Positions 20,918 to 32,520 of a stretch of DNA of 64,000 bases are shown one piece after another. This DNA comes from Cryphonectria parasitica EP155 (taxonomy: Eukaryota; Ascomycota; Sordariomycetes; Diaporthales; Cryphonectriaceae): contig NW_024468917.1 of assembly GCF_011745365.1 (NCBI RefSeq), positions 2,661,501 to 2,725,500 on the forward strand, given 5' to 3'. The notes below the pieces were generated by a model. The model saw only the letters and a program-made list of their open reading frames with translations. It was not told where the DNA came from and searched no databases. Each line of letters starts with the position of its first letter. Positions within the stretch are counted from its first letter, which is position 1. The translations under genes were made by a program, and so were the position numbers.

Positions 20918-22408
20918 ATGCAGACCTTTGGCGCATTCCTGGTCGGCTTTCTGGCCGCGAGCAGCGAGCTCGCCTCTGCCCTGCCCTACCAGATGGACAT
21001 GATCCGGGCTCGCGACGCCCCAGCCGGCTCCGTCTCCGTCAACGTGAGGCCCCGGTCCGCCACATCCTATAAGCACCCTGCCCTCGCCATGGCCAAGGCC
21101 GTCAACAAGTTCCAGAAGACCATGCCTGCACACCTCGACGCCATCGTCAAGGCGTACCGCGGCACTTCCAAGCGCGCGGCCGGTTCAGGAACCGCCACCA
21201 ATACCCCCGAGGCCGAGGATGTCTCATACCTCACCAACGTGGCCATCGGTACCCCCGCCCAGACCCTCCCTCTCGACTTCGACACCGGTTCGAGCGACCT
21301 GTGGGTCTTCAGCTCTGAGACTCCGAGCGACGAGGTCAACGGCCAGAAGACGTACGACGCGGCATCGAGCACGACGGCCAAGCAGCTGAGTGGCGCGACC
21401 TGGTCTATCAGCTACGGTGACGGCAGCTCCTCCAGCGGCAACGTCTACACTGACACCGTCACCATTGGTAACCTCACATATGCCTCCCAGGCAGTCGAGG
21501 CCGCCACCACCGTCTCGGACGAGTTCACCGAGGACTCTGCCAACTCTGGCCTCGTCGGCCTGGCCATGAGCAGCCTCAACACCGTCTCCCCTACCGCCCA
21601 GAACACCTTCTTTGACAACATCAAGTCGACCCTGACCTCGCCTCTCTTCGTGGCCAATCTCAACCATGACGCTCCCGGTACCTACACCTTTGGTGCCATC
21701 GACTTCACCGGCACTGTTCTCTATGCCGACCTGTACAACACCAGCCAGGATCTCTCTGGCTACTGGACCTTCCAGTCCACAGGCTATGCCGTCGGCGACG
21801 GCACCACGACCACCTCCACTGCCGCGGCGGCCACCACCTCCACAGCCACCAACACCAAGGCCGGCGGAGGCCACCACAACCACGACAACGCAGAGAGCGA
21901 CCAGCAAGGCGGCGGCTTCTTCAAGTGGGCTCGCAGCATCCTGGGCAAGCCCGAGGCCCGTTCCTCGCACACCACCAAGCAGCACGCCCCGATCTCGGCA
22001 CGCACCGTTACCGTTGGCAAGCGCGCTGTCACCCTGACCGACGAGACCATCACCGGCATTGCTGACACCGGCACCACCCTGCTCATGCTGCCTGACGACG
22101 TCGTTGCCGCCTACTACGCCCAGGTCTCAGGCGCCGAGGACAGCACCGCCGAGGGCGGCTACGTCTTCCCCTGCGACAGCACCATGCCCGATTTCTCCTT
22201 TGGTGTGGGTGATGGTGCCATCACCGTGCCCGGTGACTACATCAACTGGTCTGCCGTCGACACCACCAACACCACCTGCTACGGTGGCCTGCAGAGCGAC
22301 GCCTCCATTGGCTTCTCCATCTTTGGCGATATCGCTCTCAAGTCTGCGTACGTGGTCTTTGATGGTGGTGAGCAGCGCGTCGGCTGGGCTCAGAAGGCCA
22401 GTGTATAA
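20918..22408 (+). CDS. Secreted pepsin-like aspartic endopeptidase (endothiapepsin/aspergillopepsin type)
   Basis: Secreted acid protease zymogen of 496 residues, peptidase family A1, one exon. Signal peptide about 1-21 (ending SALP). A propeptide (about 22-86) ends at a dibasic KR (85-86), a likely maturation site before AAGSGTATNTP. Catalytic Asp122 is in FDTGSSDLWVFSSE, flap Tyr166 is in ISYGDGSSSSG, and the second catalytic Asp383 is in GIADTGTTLL. One disulfide pair is expected (Cys419, Cys454). The sequence tracks endothiapepsin closely except for about 75 extra residues (about 295-372) between AVGDGT and DETITGIADTGTT. That insert is Thr/Ala- and His-rich, holds FFKWARSILGK, and ends near a second KR (368-369). 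No consensus intron fits it. A TATA-like box lies at 20555. Confidence 0.95.
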   Translation: MQTFGAFLVGFLAASSELASALPYQMDMIRARDAPAGSVSVNVRPRSATSYKHPALAMAKAVNKFQKTMPAHLDAIVKAYRGTSKRAAGSGTATNTPEAEDVSYLTNVAIGTPAQTLPLDFDTGSSDLWVFSSETPSDEVNGQKTYDAASSTTAKQLSGATWSISYGDGSSSSGNVYTDTVTIGNLTYASQAVEAATTVSDEFTEDSANSGLVGLAMSSLNTVSPTAQNTFFDNIKSTLTSPLFVANLNHDAPGTYTFGAIDFTGTVLYADLYNTSQDLSGYWTFQSTGYAVGDGTTTTSTAAAATTSTATNTKAGGGHHNHDNAESDQQGGGFFKWARSILGKPEARSSHTTKQHAPISARTVTVGKRAVTLTDETITGIADTGTTLLMLPDDVVAAYYAQVSGAEDSTAEGGYVFPCDSTMPDFSFGVGDGAITVPGDYINWSAVDTTNTTCYGGLQSDASIGFSIFGDIALKSAYVVFDGGEQRVGWAQKASV

Positions 22409-24055
22409 AAAAAAAAAAAAAAATCCTCGACGACAATTCATGAGTGCGAGAGAAGAAAAAAAAAAAGATCAAAGAGAGGGTGAAAGGATGAAATCGAGAC
22501 GATTGAATCCGAGCTCCTCCTTCTTTCCCGTTGGGTTTCGATGGTGAGGGAAGGTGCTTGCATGAAAGAACATACCCAATTTTCCCCTAACCTTGTATGC
22601 TCTAGACTAGCGTCGTTTTGTTACCAGCCTTTTCCAGGCTCTTGCTTTTTTCTTCTTTTTCCTTTTCTTCTGCATTGTGCTTCATCCTTTTTCTATCTTC
22701 TTCTCCTGCTCATATTTTTCTTTCTCCATCATCGAAGATACTAGATAGCAAGATATCCTTATCCTGTGCATTAGCATTATCAATATGTCTGTACTTTTGG
22801 TGTTGAATTAGTATGGCAATCAATCTTGATACCACTCAATACATTTTTTTTGCTTCAATCCAAAATGAATAAAACATTGCTTGTGTGAAACCCTTGATCC
22901 AACTTGTGTTCATGACATAGTAGGCTTCGAGAAAATGAGCCTTTCTCTTCCTTAAGAAAACACACACTCATGCAGTTTCGAGGTTGGTAATATAAAAATT
23001 GAGGTTATACATTTGTACTTGTTCAGCCAGATATTGCCTAGTTTCCGTAGGTGGCACACGGGAAAAGGGCTTCAGCAAGTATCCAGACCACTCATACTTT
23101 CTCCACCACATGAGAGGCTGAGAAATACTAGTAAGCATTCAGGTGAGTGCGCAGTTGACATATTTGAACAGATTGGCTCACATCAGCCCCCTGAGCAGCA
23201 GTTGCTTATTCGCCAACAGCCCTAGTTACAGTGCGGCTGTTGTAGCCCCCGATAGCGCTGACCTAGTTGTCATCATCTGGCGCACTAATGTTGAATTCCC
23301 TAGTGTTAAAGTGGGGGGGAGGGGGGGAAGCTGGGTTGCGATAGAAAGATGGCTATAGGGGCCAAATCTGGTATTGATCGCCAGAGACAATGCTCTGGGA
23401 CTCTCCCAAACATTGAAGGCTGTAAATGTGACCCGGACATACATGCAATTCCGAGTCATTCGGTAGAGGTGTATAATTCCGGTCCGGAGCTCCCTGAGTA
23501 GCATTTTACTTCTCAATAATACTACCGTGGTAGGTAACATACGTCAGCACCGTGGACAATGTAATGGTAAGCAGCCCCTTCAAAGGCTTGTCGCGACTGC
23601 GAATTGGCGTTAGCTGGGCAAGTCGGATTTGCAATGCTTCGAAATCCAACACACCTTTGATCACGCCCCCCGGAATGGGACCGTGGTCTTGCCTCTTCCC
23701 CGCGCCCCCCTCTCTCCCATTCCAATAGGAGCGTGCAGGGTACGTACCTGATGGAGGAAGAGAGGAAGCTTCTGCGTGAGCCTCGTATGCATCAACTCCT
23801 GAATGTGTACGCTTTTGTCTCGCGGCGCGAAGTGATTATGGAGCAAATACCTCGAATATACCCCCGTCAGTAATAAGAAGCCATAGGTACTATAATATAA
23901 ATTGATCTCGCCTCGCTGCGTATACTGAACCTGTATTCTGTCAACTGCGAATCATTCTGCCTCAGTCAGGCCGCTTGCTCAAGACCTGCCTTTCTTCATC
24001 TCAAAACTCATCACTATCACTGAAACTCTGGAAGTGTATCTTTCTGACAGACCAA
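22409..24055. other. Intergenic: protease 3' region and monooxygenase promoter
   Basis: An A17 run immediately follows the protease stop codon. A TATA-like TATAATATAAA lies at 23891-23901, about 155 nt upstream of the monooxygenase ATG. The middle of the region shows no gene. Confidence 0.6.
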
Positions 24056-26328
24056 ATGGCATCCGAAATTAAGACAGACTTTCTGGTAGTCGGAGCAGGG
24101 CCAGCCGGTGCTGCTCTGGCATGCTTTCTCGGACAGAATGGTGAGGGTATTACAACATGCGTGCTTTCATAAGGCTATGGCTGACCAAATGTGAATAGGT
24201 ATGAAGGGCATCGTGATCGTCGATGCACAAGGCTCGACGGACACGCCGAGAGCGCATCTCGTCAACCCCTTCACTATGGGTGAGGTCCAATGCCGTCATG
24301 TTTCTCTGCTCCTGGCCGCGAGGTGTTGCAAGAGCTAGGCCCAGGTTTTGCTAAAAGACCGTGTCACTACCAGAATGTCTCCGTGATATCGGCCTCGAAG
24401 ACGATGCTACAAGAATGTCTGTAGCCCCTGAGTTGATTGGGGCTTTCCGATACTGTCGTAGCCTGCTCGGGCAGGAATGGGGTAGAGTCCTCCACTGGGA
24501 AGGGGTTCCCGAAATAGCCGTAAGAGAGTTTTCTTTCTTCCCTTTCCTTACCACGCCCCATGACTTGCCGCATGATGGTCCCCAACATGCTGAATAATTA
24601 CGCAGGCCCAGGTCAAATCGTCCACGCCCAGCAGGTGGATTGATCTCCCACAATCATACATGGAGCCCATTCTGGTCAATAACGCCTCCCACAATGGCTT
24701 TGCCGTACGCTTCTCGACCCAGCTTGAGTCAGTGGAGAAGGCTCCCTCTGGAGAATGGCTGTGTAGAGTGCAGGATCGTGTTCGGGAGGACTCATACGTC
24801 AGTACGTGCTCTAACGTAACCCTCTCGAAGGCCTTCTCGCCAGACGACAAACTGACTTCTCATGGTCCAGTCCGCACCAAATTTCTTTTCGGAGCCGACG
24901 GCGGGCACAGTACAGTTGCTCGATTCACAAATGCCAAATTTACATCAATGCCGTCTCAAGGCGTGGCGTGTAACATACTTCTTTCTTGCGATGTGACCCA
25001 TCTGATAGAAGGAAGACAGGCACAACTGCACACAATTGGTGGGTCGCCAATACTCGACGGCTACAAAGACGAACGCTCACCTCTGACCGGCTGGTAGTAA
25101 ACCCGACGGCGAACTCTCGCCTGGGCATTGGCGGTAGTATGTGTTCCTTGTACCCCAGCTCTTCAAAGGTGTATGCAAGGCAACAGATGGACGGTGGTAT
25201 GGATACTAACGAAGGCCTTCTTCTCAAGTCATCCGCATGATCCGTCCCTGGCACGAGTGGATGTTAGTCACCGTGACACCGGGAATCGACATCAGCCAGG
25301 ATCCTTTCAAAAACCTGAAGCCAGACAGCCCTGAGCTCGTCGCCTACGTTCGCGAGGCACTCGGGCTCGACGAGAACTCCTTGACCAAGGACATACCGCT
25401 CAAGATCCACCGTCTCGACCCGTGGGTGATCCGCGAGACAGTCGCAGACCACTTAGACCCGGACAACAACGTCTTCCTGCTTGGTGATGCCGCCCACCGT
25501 CATCCACCCATTTATGGGCTAGGCAGTAACACTTGTGTCCAGGACGCGTATAACCTGGCGTGGAAGGTCGCTTTCGTGGCGCGTGGTCTCGCCGGTCCAG
25601 GGTTACTCCAATCGTATGATGGAGAGCGGCAGCCCGTGGCCGCTCAATTGGTCCGTGAGGCAAATGCTGGCCTCCGTACTCAACACGTGCCGTTGTGGCA
25701 TGCGATGGGGCTGCTGGGCCAAAGTCCTGAGGAGGGCTCCCAAGTGCAGCCCTTGCTCAACTCGGCTACGGAGGCAGGTGAAGAGCAGAGGCGAAAGCTG
25801 CATGAGGCGTTCGAGGTCAAGGGTATCGAAGGCAAGAGTCTGGGCCTGTGCGGCAACCAGTGGTACACCTCGAACGCCATCTATCTGGACGACGAGACAG
25901 GGCCACGCCCGCAAATCCAGGGGGATCCCATCGTCGAGTTGCAGGTGTGCACGTATCCTGGGACTCGCCTCCCGCACGCATGGCTGGACGTACCCGCGCG
26001 GCGCAGAGCAATCTCGACACATGACCTGGCTGGAAAAGGAGCCTTCTGCCTCTTCACAGGCTATGGTGGAGATGCCTGGCAGGACGCAGCCGCAACAATC
26101 AGCAAGAAGACGGGCATTCCCATCAACAGCTACAAGATCGGGTTCGGGCTCGAGTGGCAGGACATTGAGCGCCAGTGGTACGCACGCAGGGGAGTTGAGG
26201 ATAGCGGGTGTGTGCTCGTCCGTCCTGATCGATATGTGGCGTGGAGGTCTGTCAAGAGGGTCGATGACTGCGAAGGAAAGTTGTCGAGAGTGCTGGATAG
26301 AATCTTGAGCAGAGAAATGATGGTCTGA
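24056..26328 (+). CDS. FAD-dependent aromatic-ring monooxygenase (phenol 2-monooxygenase/2,4-dichlorophenol hydroxylase type)
   Basis: Flavoprotein expected to hydroxylate a phenolic or other aromatic substrate with NAD(P)H and O2 (PHBH fold). Seven exons: 24056..24140, 24199..24279, 24374..24519, 24606..24801, 24871..25038, 25098..25133 and 25229..26328 (1812 nt, 603 aa). Introns are 58, 94, 86, 69, 59 and 95 nt. Motifs: Rossmann VVGAGPAGAALACFLG (about 11-26), the second FAD motif FLFGADGGHSTVAR, IRMIRPWHEW, and the FAD-ribose motif LLGDAAHRHPP. The C-terminal thioredoxin-like domain of phenol hydroxylases follows, with LPHAWLD and the TfdB-like end GCVLVRPDRYVAWR. The 69-nt intron (24802-24870) has no stop and keeps frame, so retention would still code. 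Substrate unknown; no partner biosynthetic genes adjoin it. Confidence 0.9.
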
Positions 26329-27729
26329 CCATCAACTTTGAACACCCAGTAGTGCTAGCCATATTTGCTAGGTTGACCAGAACCATCGAAATAAGCTTAA
26401 AAGAAGATATCTGTGCCAGTTTCCCAGCTAAAAGCATTGATCGACAGAACATTCCTAGAGACAGGGTGAGCTTTTCAGTCCATGTGCTGGATGGCCATCA
26501 AAGTGTGTTTCGATCCGCCGGGTTGGGAACATGGAACCTAGGAATCCTCTCCATTGGAGCCATGAGACGCCCCAGATGTGTCATTGTGTGTGTCATTGCC
26601 AAGTCATTTTCTTTTGCGCGCTTCTCTCATGCACAGCAGATGGAAGAAGACTTGTCAACCAGGAGACAAGCAATGACATGGAAGTAAACAAGGCAGGAAC
26701 CAAACAACATCCAGCTGAGTCAGCATCGGCATCAAGCCAGAGAGAACGGATAAGATAGGAGATAAGAGTCATGGGACACCCCTGTCCGTGCCAGACCAAT
26801 GCCCGCCAGCAGGGCCCTGGCAATTTGCAGGTTAATACAGGTAGTGGTAATGGTGCAGGCGACGTAGTACTATAGCTTGCATAGTAGCGACCTGTGGTAG
26901 GTGGGTGGCATGCTGTCGCAGGCTTCAGGGTAGCAGGGGAACAGGGGAGAACGCCAGTAGCCACCGGGATGGGCTCTGCGGTACTGGCACAAGGCGTCTA
27001 GACTCATCTCCAAATTTCAAACCTGCTTTTGGAGATTTGATTAGATGTGACTGACTTCATCTGGACACCTTTTGCTTGCCCACAATTCTCACAAGGATCG
27101 TACAATCTGTTGCTAGCTTTTCTTTTTCTTTCTTCCTTTCCCTCCCTTTCTTTTCCTGCTTGCTCTCTATAGACCACCTCTCCTGTATCTATTAGTTCTT
27201 TGAGAAGGATCGCATCCTAGAGGTCTGATTCCTCTTTTGGTGTCGTGGGTTTTTTTGGGGATTTATTTTTTTGGGTTGTTGTTGTTGTTATTGTTGTCAC
27301 ATGCACACAGCTCAGGCAGAGCTACCGCTGTCAGGGTCTCAGGTCAGGGCCGAGCTCCTCCAAACCCCGCCAAGCTGAACACCACCACCTTTGTGAAAAC
27401 AGGATCCCAGCACACACAAGCACGAAGAGGGCAACATCTGCAATAATCTGCCCCGCTGCAGATGCATTCATCAAGCCTGGTGCTCTCCTCAACCAGCTTC
27501 CCCCCCCCCCCCATAACAGCATCGCCCTGGAAAGTCTCTCTACTTATCATTTTCCAACCTTATTGGAACCACCCCCCCGAGCGACGGCCCGATACCGCCC
27601 AGCCTGGGTTGCGATAACCTCGCTCTTCGGCCCCATCTCCTCAACGAATCTCAGTCTCCTACTCGACACCCAGCAGCTCCTGATCCGCCCTCTTTCTCTC
27701 AACCTCTCTCTCGTCCTCCTCCTGTCATC
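26329..27729. other. Intergenic: monooxygenase 3' flank and ICE2 leader
   Basis: No gene supported. A pyrimidine-rich stretch at 27110-27300 and a C10 run near 27502 precede the ICE2 start. Open frames upstream of 27730 lack motifs. Confidence 0.6.
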
Positions 27730-29171
27730 ATGTGGGCCATCTTCGGGGTCCTCTCCGGCACCGTCTACCTGCTCACTATCGTCCTCTCCATACCTATAGC
27801 CTTCGATGTTGGGGGTCGCGACTCTGGTCTGGCCTACAGCCTTTCGATATTTCTCTTCTACTTCCTCTACAGTTTTATCAAGGCCATAACACCCCAGAAG
27901 TCCACCGTGCGCTGGACCCTGACCAACATCTTGCGCATCGCCCAGTGGATTGTCCTGCCTTCGCTGTTGATCTGGTCTCTCAATCGCTTCTCTGTCGATA
28001 CGGGCTCCTCCGACTGGGTCTCAAGGACTCTTGGCCATATCCGCCCCGTCATGAAACATACAGATAGCTGGCATGAGTGGTTCTTTGGCCAGGGCGGCCT
28101 GCTGGAACACCTCACTCTGGGTGCTTGGGACAAGGGCTTGCGCTACTCCAGTCCTGTCTTCCAGCTTCTCGAAGGGTTCTGCAGCTTGCTGGTCATCCAG
28201 GCCGCTGGGCAGATCACAAGATGGCTGGTCAACAGGGGTCGAAGTGATACGTGGGTAGTAAGTGTCGGAGGCATCTCGTCGTGAAGCCTCTCCCTTTCTT
28301 TCCCTGCCACGAGGAGAAGTGCCTTGGCTAACCAAGTTATATGAACCTGCAGATCATCCTCGTCGTATTCTCCGGCTCCATCATGGCAAGCGCACTCTAT
28401 TTTCTCTGGCGTGTCGCCCGGTTCCCGCAGATCAGCAACCTTGATGCCACCCTGATCGGCGTCACGATGACATCCGCCGTCTTTCTCTGCGCCTTCGGCA
28501 TCGGCAGCGGACGGGGCAACCCGGTCGAGTCCTCGCTCCTGTTCGCATACGTGGTCCTCTGCGTCTACCAGATCTTCACCGACTACCTGCCCTCAGCCGA
28601 GGCTGCTGCGGCTGCCCAGGCCGCAGCGGAGGAGCAGGCCGCCGCATCACAACCCGAATTTCCACCGCTGCCCCCCATTATAATGGCATCGTACGCGACC
28701 TTCCTCCACATGCTGAGCCAGCTGCCAGGCGCCTTTAGCGACTCCTTCACCTTTCTGTGGGCTGCCTTTCAAACCATCACCCCAAGCGTCATCATCTCTC
28801 TGGTCTACCGTATTATCGTCTTCTACTGCGCGACCCGCATCATTCCTGCGGTCCGCGAATCTGGTGCGAGTGCCCTTATGGACGAGCCCTCCAACTTTGA
28901 CGACTCCTCCGACGCAGCCAACAAGCTGTTCACGTTTGTGTCTTGGTTCTCGCCGTCCATCCTGATTGCGGTCTATACGAGTTTGCTGCTGCAGCACTTT
29001 TCGGTGTCTGCGGACGGTGGTATCGACAGCGACGGCATCGGATGGACTCTTAGAGGGGGCGACGCCGGCGGCAATGCGTGGCGCTGGACCAATGTCGCAG
29101 CGACTATGGCCCTCTACGCCGTGGAGTTGTATCTTGGCAAGGACGAGGTCGACCACTGGAAGACTGACTGA
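27730..29171 (+). CDS. ICE2: ICE2-family ER membrane protein
   Basis: Polytopic endoplasmic reticulum protein. In yeast, Ice2 is needed for cortical ER inheritance and lipid-droplet/phospholipid homeostasis (family knowledge). Two exons: 27730..28257 and 28353..29171 (449 codons, 448 aa). The intron is 95 nt, phase 0, donor GTAAGT, branch GGCTAACC, acceptor GCAG. Several hydrophobic segments are visible: residues 1-25, 35-55, 70-85, after the splice (IILVVFSGSIMASALYFLW), and near the C-terminus. An Ala/Gln/Glu-rich cytosolic stretch (AAAAAQAAAEEQAAA) sits mid-protein. Length compares with yeast Ice2 (491 aa). Assignment rests on overall architecture and family-like segments rather than a catalytic motif. 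Confidence 0.8.
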
Positions 29172-31067
29172 GAGGCTGGGTTTTACGGTCGAGGCCGAGC
29201 CCAAGGACGAAGCATATCACTTCTGAGGAACAGAACGATCGACGGACTCCGAGTCATCGACACAGCAACCCCAGATGAGTTGGCTGATGAGTCAACGAAT
29301 GACAGGCCGTTATGCAAAGTCATACCACACGACACGGCCTGAACATGGATCTCTGGCCCCCAGGCCATCTCCATGCAGGCCGCTTTTATGAATGGTCTCT
29401 CAAGGATTCTGGAGAGGGTCCCCTTCTCAATCTTCCAGTTTTGAAGAGACGAGCCGGCGTACTGCACCGCTCGTTCATAGGATTACTTTGGTTGTCACAG
29501 AACAGGACAGCGCGGAACAATGAGCGCTGGTGCAGCATGCCGCCAAAATTTCACCAAGCCCACGCATATATGCCATACAGGGCAACGAAACGAGACGGGA
29601 GGCGGAAGTGAGAGTTGATATTGATCCATGTTATGCAAGCCACCCGACCTCGGGCCCAACTCATATAGCGTTTGGCGTTCACGGGTTCAGCGGCTGTTAG
29701 CATCTTGGGGGACTGATCATTGCCGATTCTCGCCTTCAGTCCCCAGTCTACTTGCAAAATTTTTCTTCTTTTTTTTTAATGCGCGCCCGATACCACGGAT
29801 TGTTCGGTTGCGCACCCTTAACATCAATTGATGGGAAGAAAGATGCGAGATTCAATGACAGAGCAGTTCAAACATATTTGTGTACGAGGCGCCGAAAACA
29901 GCGTCAGACTGGGCGTCTTGCTGTGCAAGTCTTGGCTTCGGAAGCAAACCTGGCAAGCTTTTTGCGTAGGACCTGCGTCGATCTTTCACAGCAAAAGGGC
30001 CAATAGTGCATACGAAAGTCGTCAGCAGCCAAAAGGATGGATGGTGGTCCGTTCAGGACTCATTGCGGACTTGCTGCGTGTATGGGCTACCCCCTCATTC
30101 CAGAAGACCATACAGTGATCATACCTAGCACACATGACGGCAGGATGTTCAATGCAGTCCAGCGGTCCAATATTACTTGAGAATAGCAGATCAATTCTCC
30201 CAGCCTCGTCATTACTAGAACGTTGATTGGGTGAAAGATCTTTGTTATAGTTGTTGTCGACAAGTCGAGAAGTCATCGTTTGGTCATTTCTACTCGATCC
30301 TGAGTACTCTGTCCTTAGACTTTTCTTCTCGTTAGATGAGGATTTCGTCAAACCGGACCCAGATGCAACTTTCACGTAGTCTCTTTCCTTCCCCCCTTCC
30401 CCCTTTTGCCCATCATCGCCACAAGATACTACCCAAGCCCCGACCCGCCAGCCCGAGGTGCCCTCACACTATGCCCCCCGTGCTCACACTAATGCTACTG
30501 AATTTAGCCGGCTCATCACCAACCTTCTCTATGGCGGATTAACAAGCGTGATCCTCGAAACTTATTGCACCAACCATTGTCCCCTGGCCTGGTCTCCGCG
30601 GGGGCGTTCTGCATTGATCCCAGGCCTAAACGCCTGGACTAGGCGAAAGAGCGTGGTGTTTGTCCCGGCTGTACGCCAGTGTCTGGTCAAATTATACTCC
30701 TCTCCCTCTCTCTCCACCCGTCGAGCCCTGCCGTGAGGCGAGAGTTTCCCTTCGCCCTCTTGATGAGACAAGGTTCTTGTGCGTACCGCAATATTAGCCG
30801 ACAACTTTGTACGGGCTCTAGCAGACCCTGGCTGCTCTTCACCGGCTGTATTACTGGTGAGGCTTCTCAGCTTGCGCTGATCAGTAGCATGTCGAAGTTA
30901 GGCAAGACCTGCACGAATATATAATGATATGACTAGACTTGCAAACCCTCTGTTTTTTCAGTCTTTGTCCCCTATATTCTCTAATCCAGTGAGCTCTTCA
31001 GCTTTCTCATAATCGCCAAGGGTTGATGGCATCTTGAGCTTCCGTGTAATAATTACATAATCCAGTC
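29172..31067. other. Intergenic region between ICE2 and the xylanase
   Basis: No gene supported. Short open frames on both strands have no motif. A pyrimidine-rich patch lies at 30380-30420. The last few hundred bases are the likely xylanase promoter. Confidence 0.55.
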
Positions 31068-32520
31068 ATGTCTGTTCAATTATTCCTTACATGTGGGTTT
31101 CTGGCCACTCAGGCCGTGGTGATGGCCTCGCCCCATCACAGCTATAGCTATGGCTCCCAGACGGTCACTGTGACCGTCACAGCACCAGGAGACTGTTCAG
31201 CCTCGCCATCTGCTGCGACTACCACAGACTCGAGTGAAACCTCCATCACCACCACTGCGGCTACGAACACAAACCCGACGACAACCTTGACAGCCACCGC
31301 CACTGCCACTGGATACGGTCTCAACGATGCAGCGAAGGCGGCGGGTAAACTCTGGTTCGGAACCGCTGCCGACATCCCAGGCACGGGTGAATCGACCGAC
31401 GAGTATTATATGGCTGAGTTCAACAACACCCATGATTTCGGCGGTGCAACACCGGCCAATATTATGAAGGTCAGTGCCATAGCGAAACCCCCGATGACCA
31501 CTTGTTCCAGAACAGAGAGAGCAGTACTGACGAATCGCACCATTGTAGTTTGAATACACAGAGCCAGAGCAAAATGTCTTCAACTACACCGGCGGCGACT
31601 ACTTCCTCGACCTCGCCGAGGCCAGCGGCAAGCTCGTCCGCTGCCACAACCTAATTTGGTACAATCAGCTGCCAGATTGGGTCACCGCGCCCGCCGTCAA
31701 CTGGACCAACGAGACGCTGAGCGCCGTGTTGGTGAACCACGTCACGAGCCTCGTCTCGCACTTTGGCGACCGCTGCTACTCGTGGGACGTCGTCAACGAG
31801 GCCCTGAGCGACGACCCTGCCGGCGCCTTCACCAGCAACCTGTGGTACGACACCATCGGGCCCGAGTACTTCTTCCTGGCCTTTGACGCCGCGGCCAAGG
31901 CAGTGCAGGCGAACGGCCTCGGCGTCAAGCTGTACTACAACGACTACAACATCGAGTACGCCGGCAACAAGTCCAGTGCCGCGCAAGGGCTCGTGTCTGA
32001 GCTCAAGGCGCGGGGCATCCAGATCGACGGCGTCGGCCTCGAGTCGCACTTCATCGTGGGCGAAACGCCTACGCAGGCTGCGCAGGAGGCCAACATGAAC
32101 GCCTTCACCGCGCTCGGCGTTGATGTGGTTGTCACGGAGCTCGATATGAGGTTGGCCTTGGCCCCGAATGCCACGACCGAGGCGCAGCAGGTTCAGGATT
32201 ACTATAGCACTGTTGCTGCGTGCGCTAATGTTGTTGGCTGTGTTGGCATCACTGTTTGGGACTTTGATGGTGAGTAAAGCAGCCGAAGTGTCCCCCCCGC
32301 CTGGGAGCGAGGAGGGGGAAACCCCGGACCTCGAGGTTTGGGAAATTGTTGTCTAATGTGTGCCTCTGCAGATACCTACTCATGGATTCCAAGCACCTTC
32401 ACAGACGAAGGCTATGCTGATCTCTTCCTACAGCCGGATGGCGCTGACACACCTCTGGTCAAGAAGGCTGCATATGATGGATGTCTCGAGGCGCTGACTG
32501 GTGCAGCAGAGTCGCCTTGA
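31068..32520 (+). CDS. GH10 endo-1,4-beta-xylanase, secreted
   Basis: Extracellular hydrolase of the xylan backbone. Three exons: 31068..31469, 31549..32269 and 32372..32520 (1272 nt, 423 aa). Introns are 79 and 102 nt with GTCAGT and GTGAGT donors and branch TACTGAC in the first. Signal peptide about 1-21 (ending VVMAS). A Ser/Thr-rich segment (about 25-84) follows, then the GH10 barrel starting at about residue 90. Motifs: NIMKFEYTEPEQ, CHNLIWYNQLPDWV, acid/base Glu218 in DVVNEALSDD, YYNDYNIE, and nucleophile Glu331 in VVVTELDM. The end is WDFDDTYSWIPSTF. There is no carbohydrate-binding module at either end, so the Ser/Thr region is a stalk without a visible CBM1. Confidence 0.95.
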
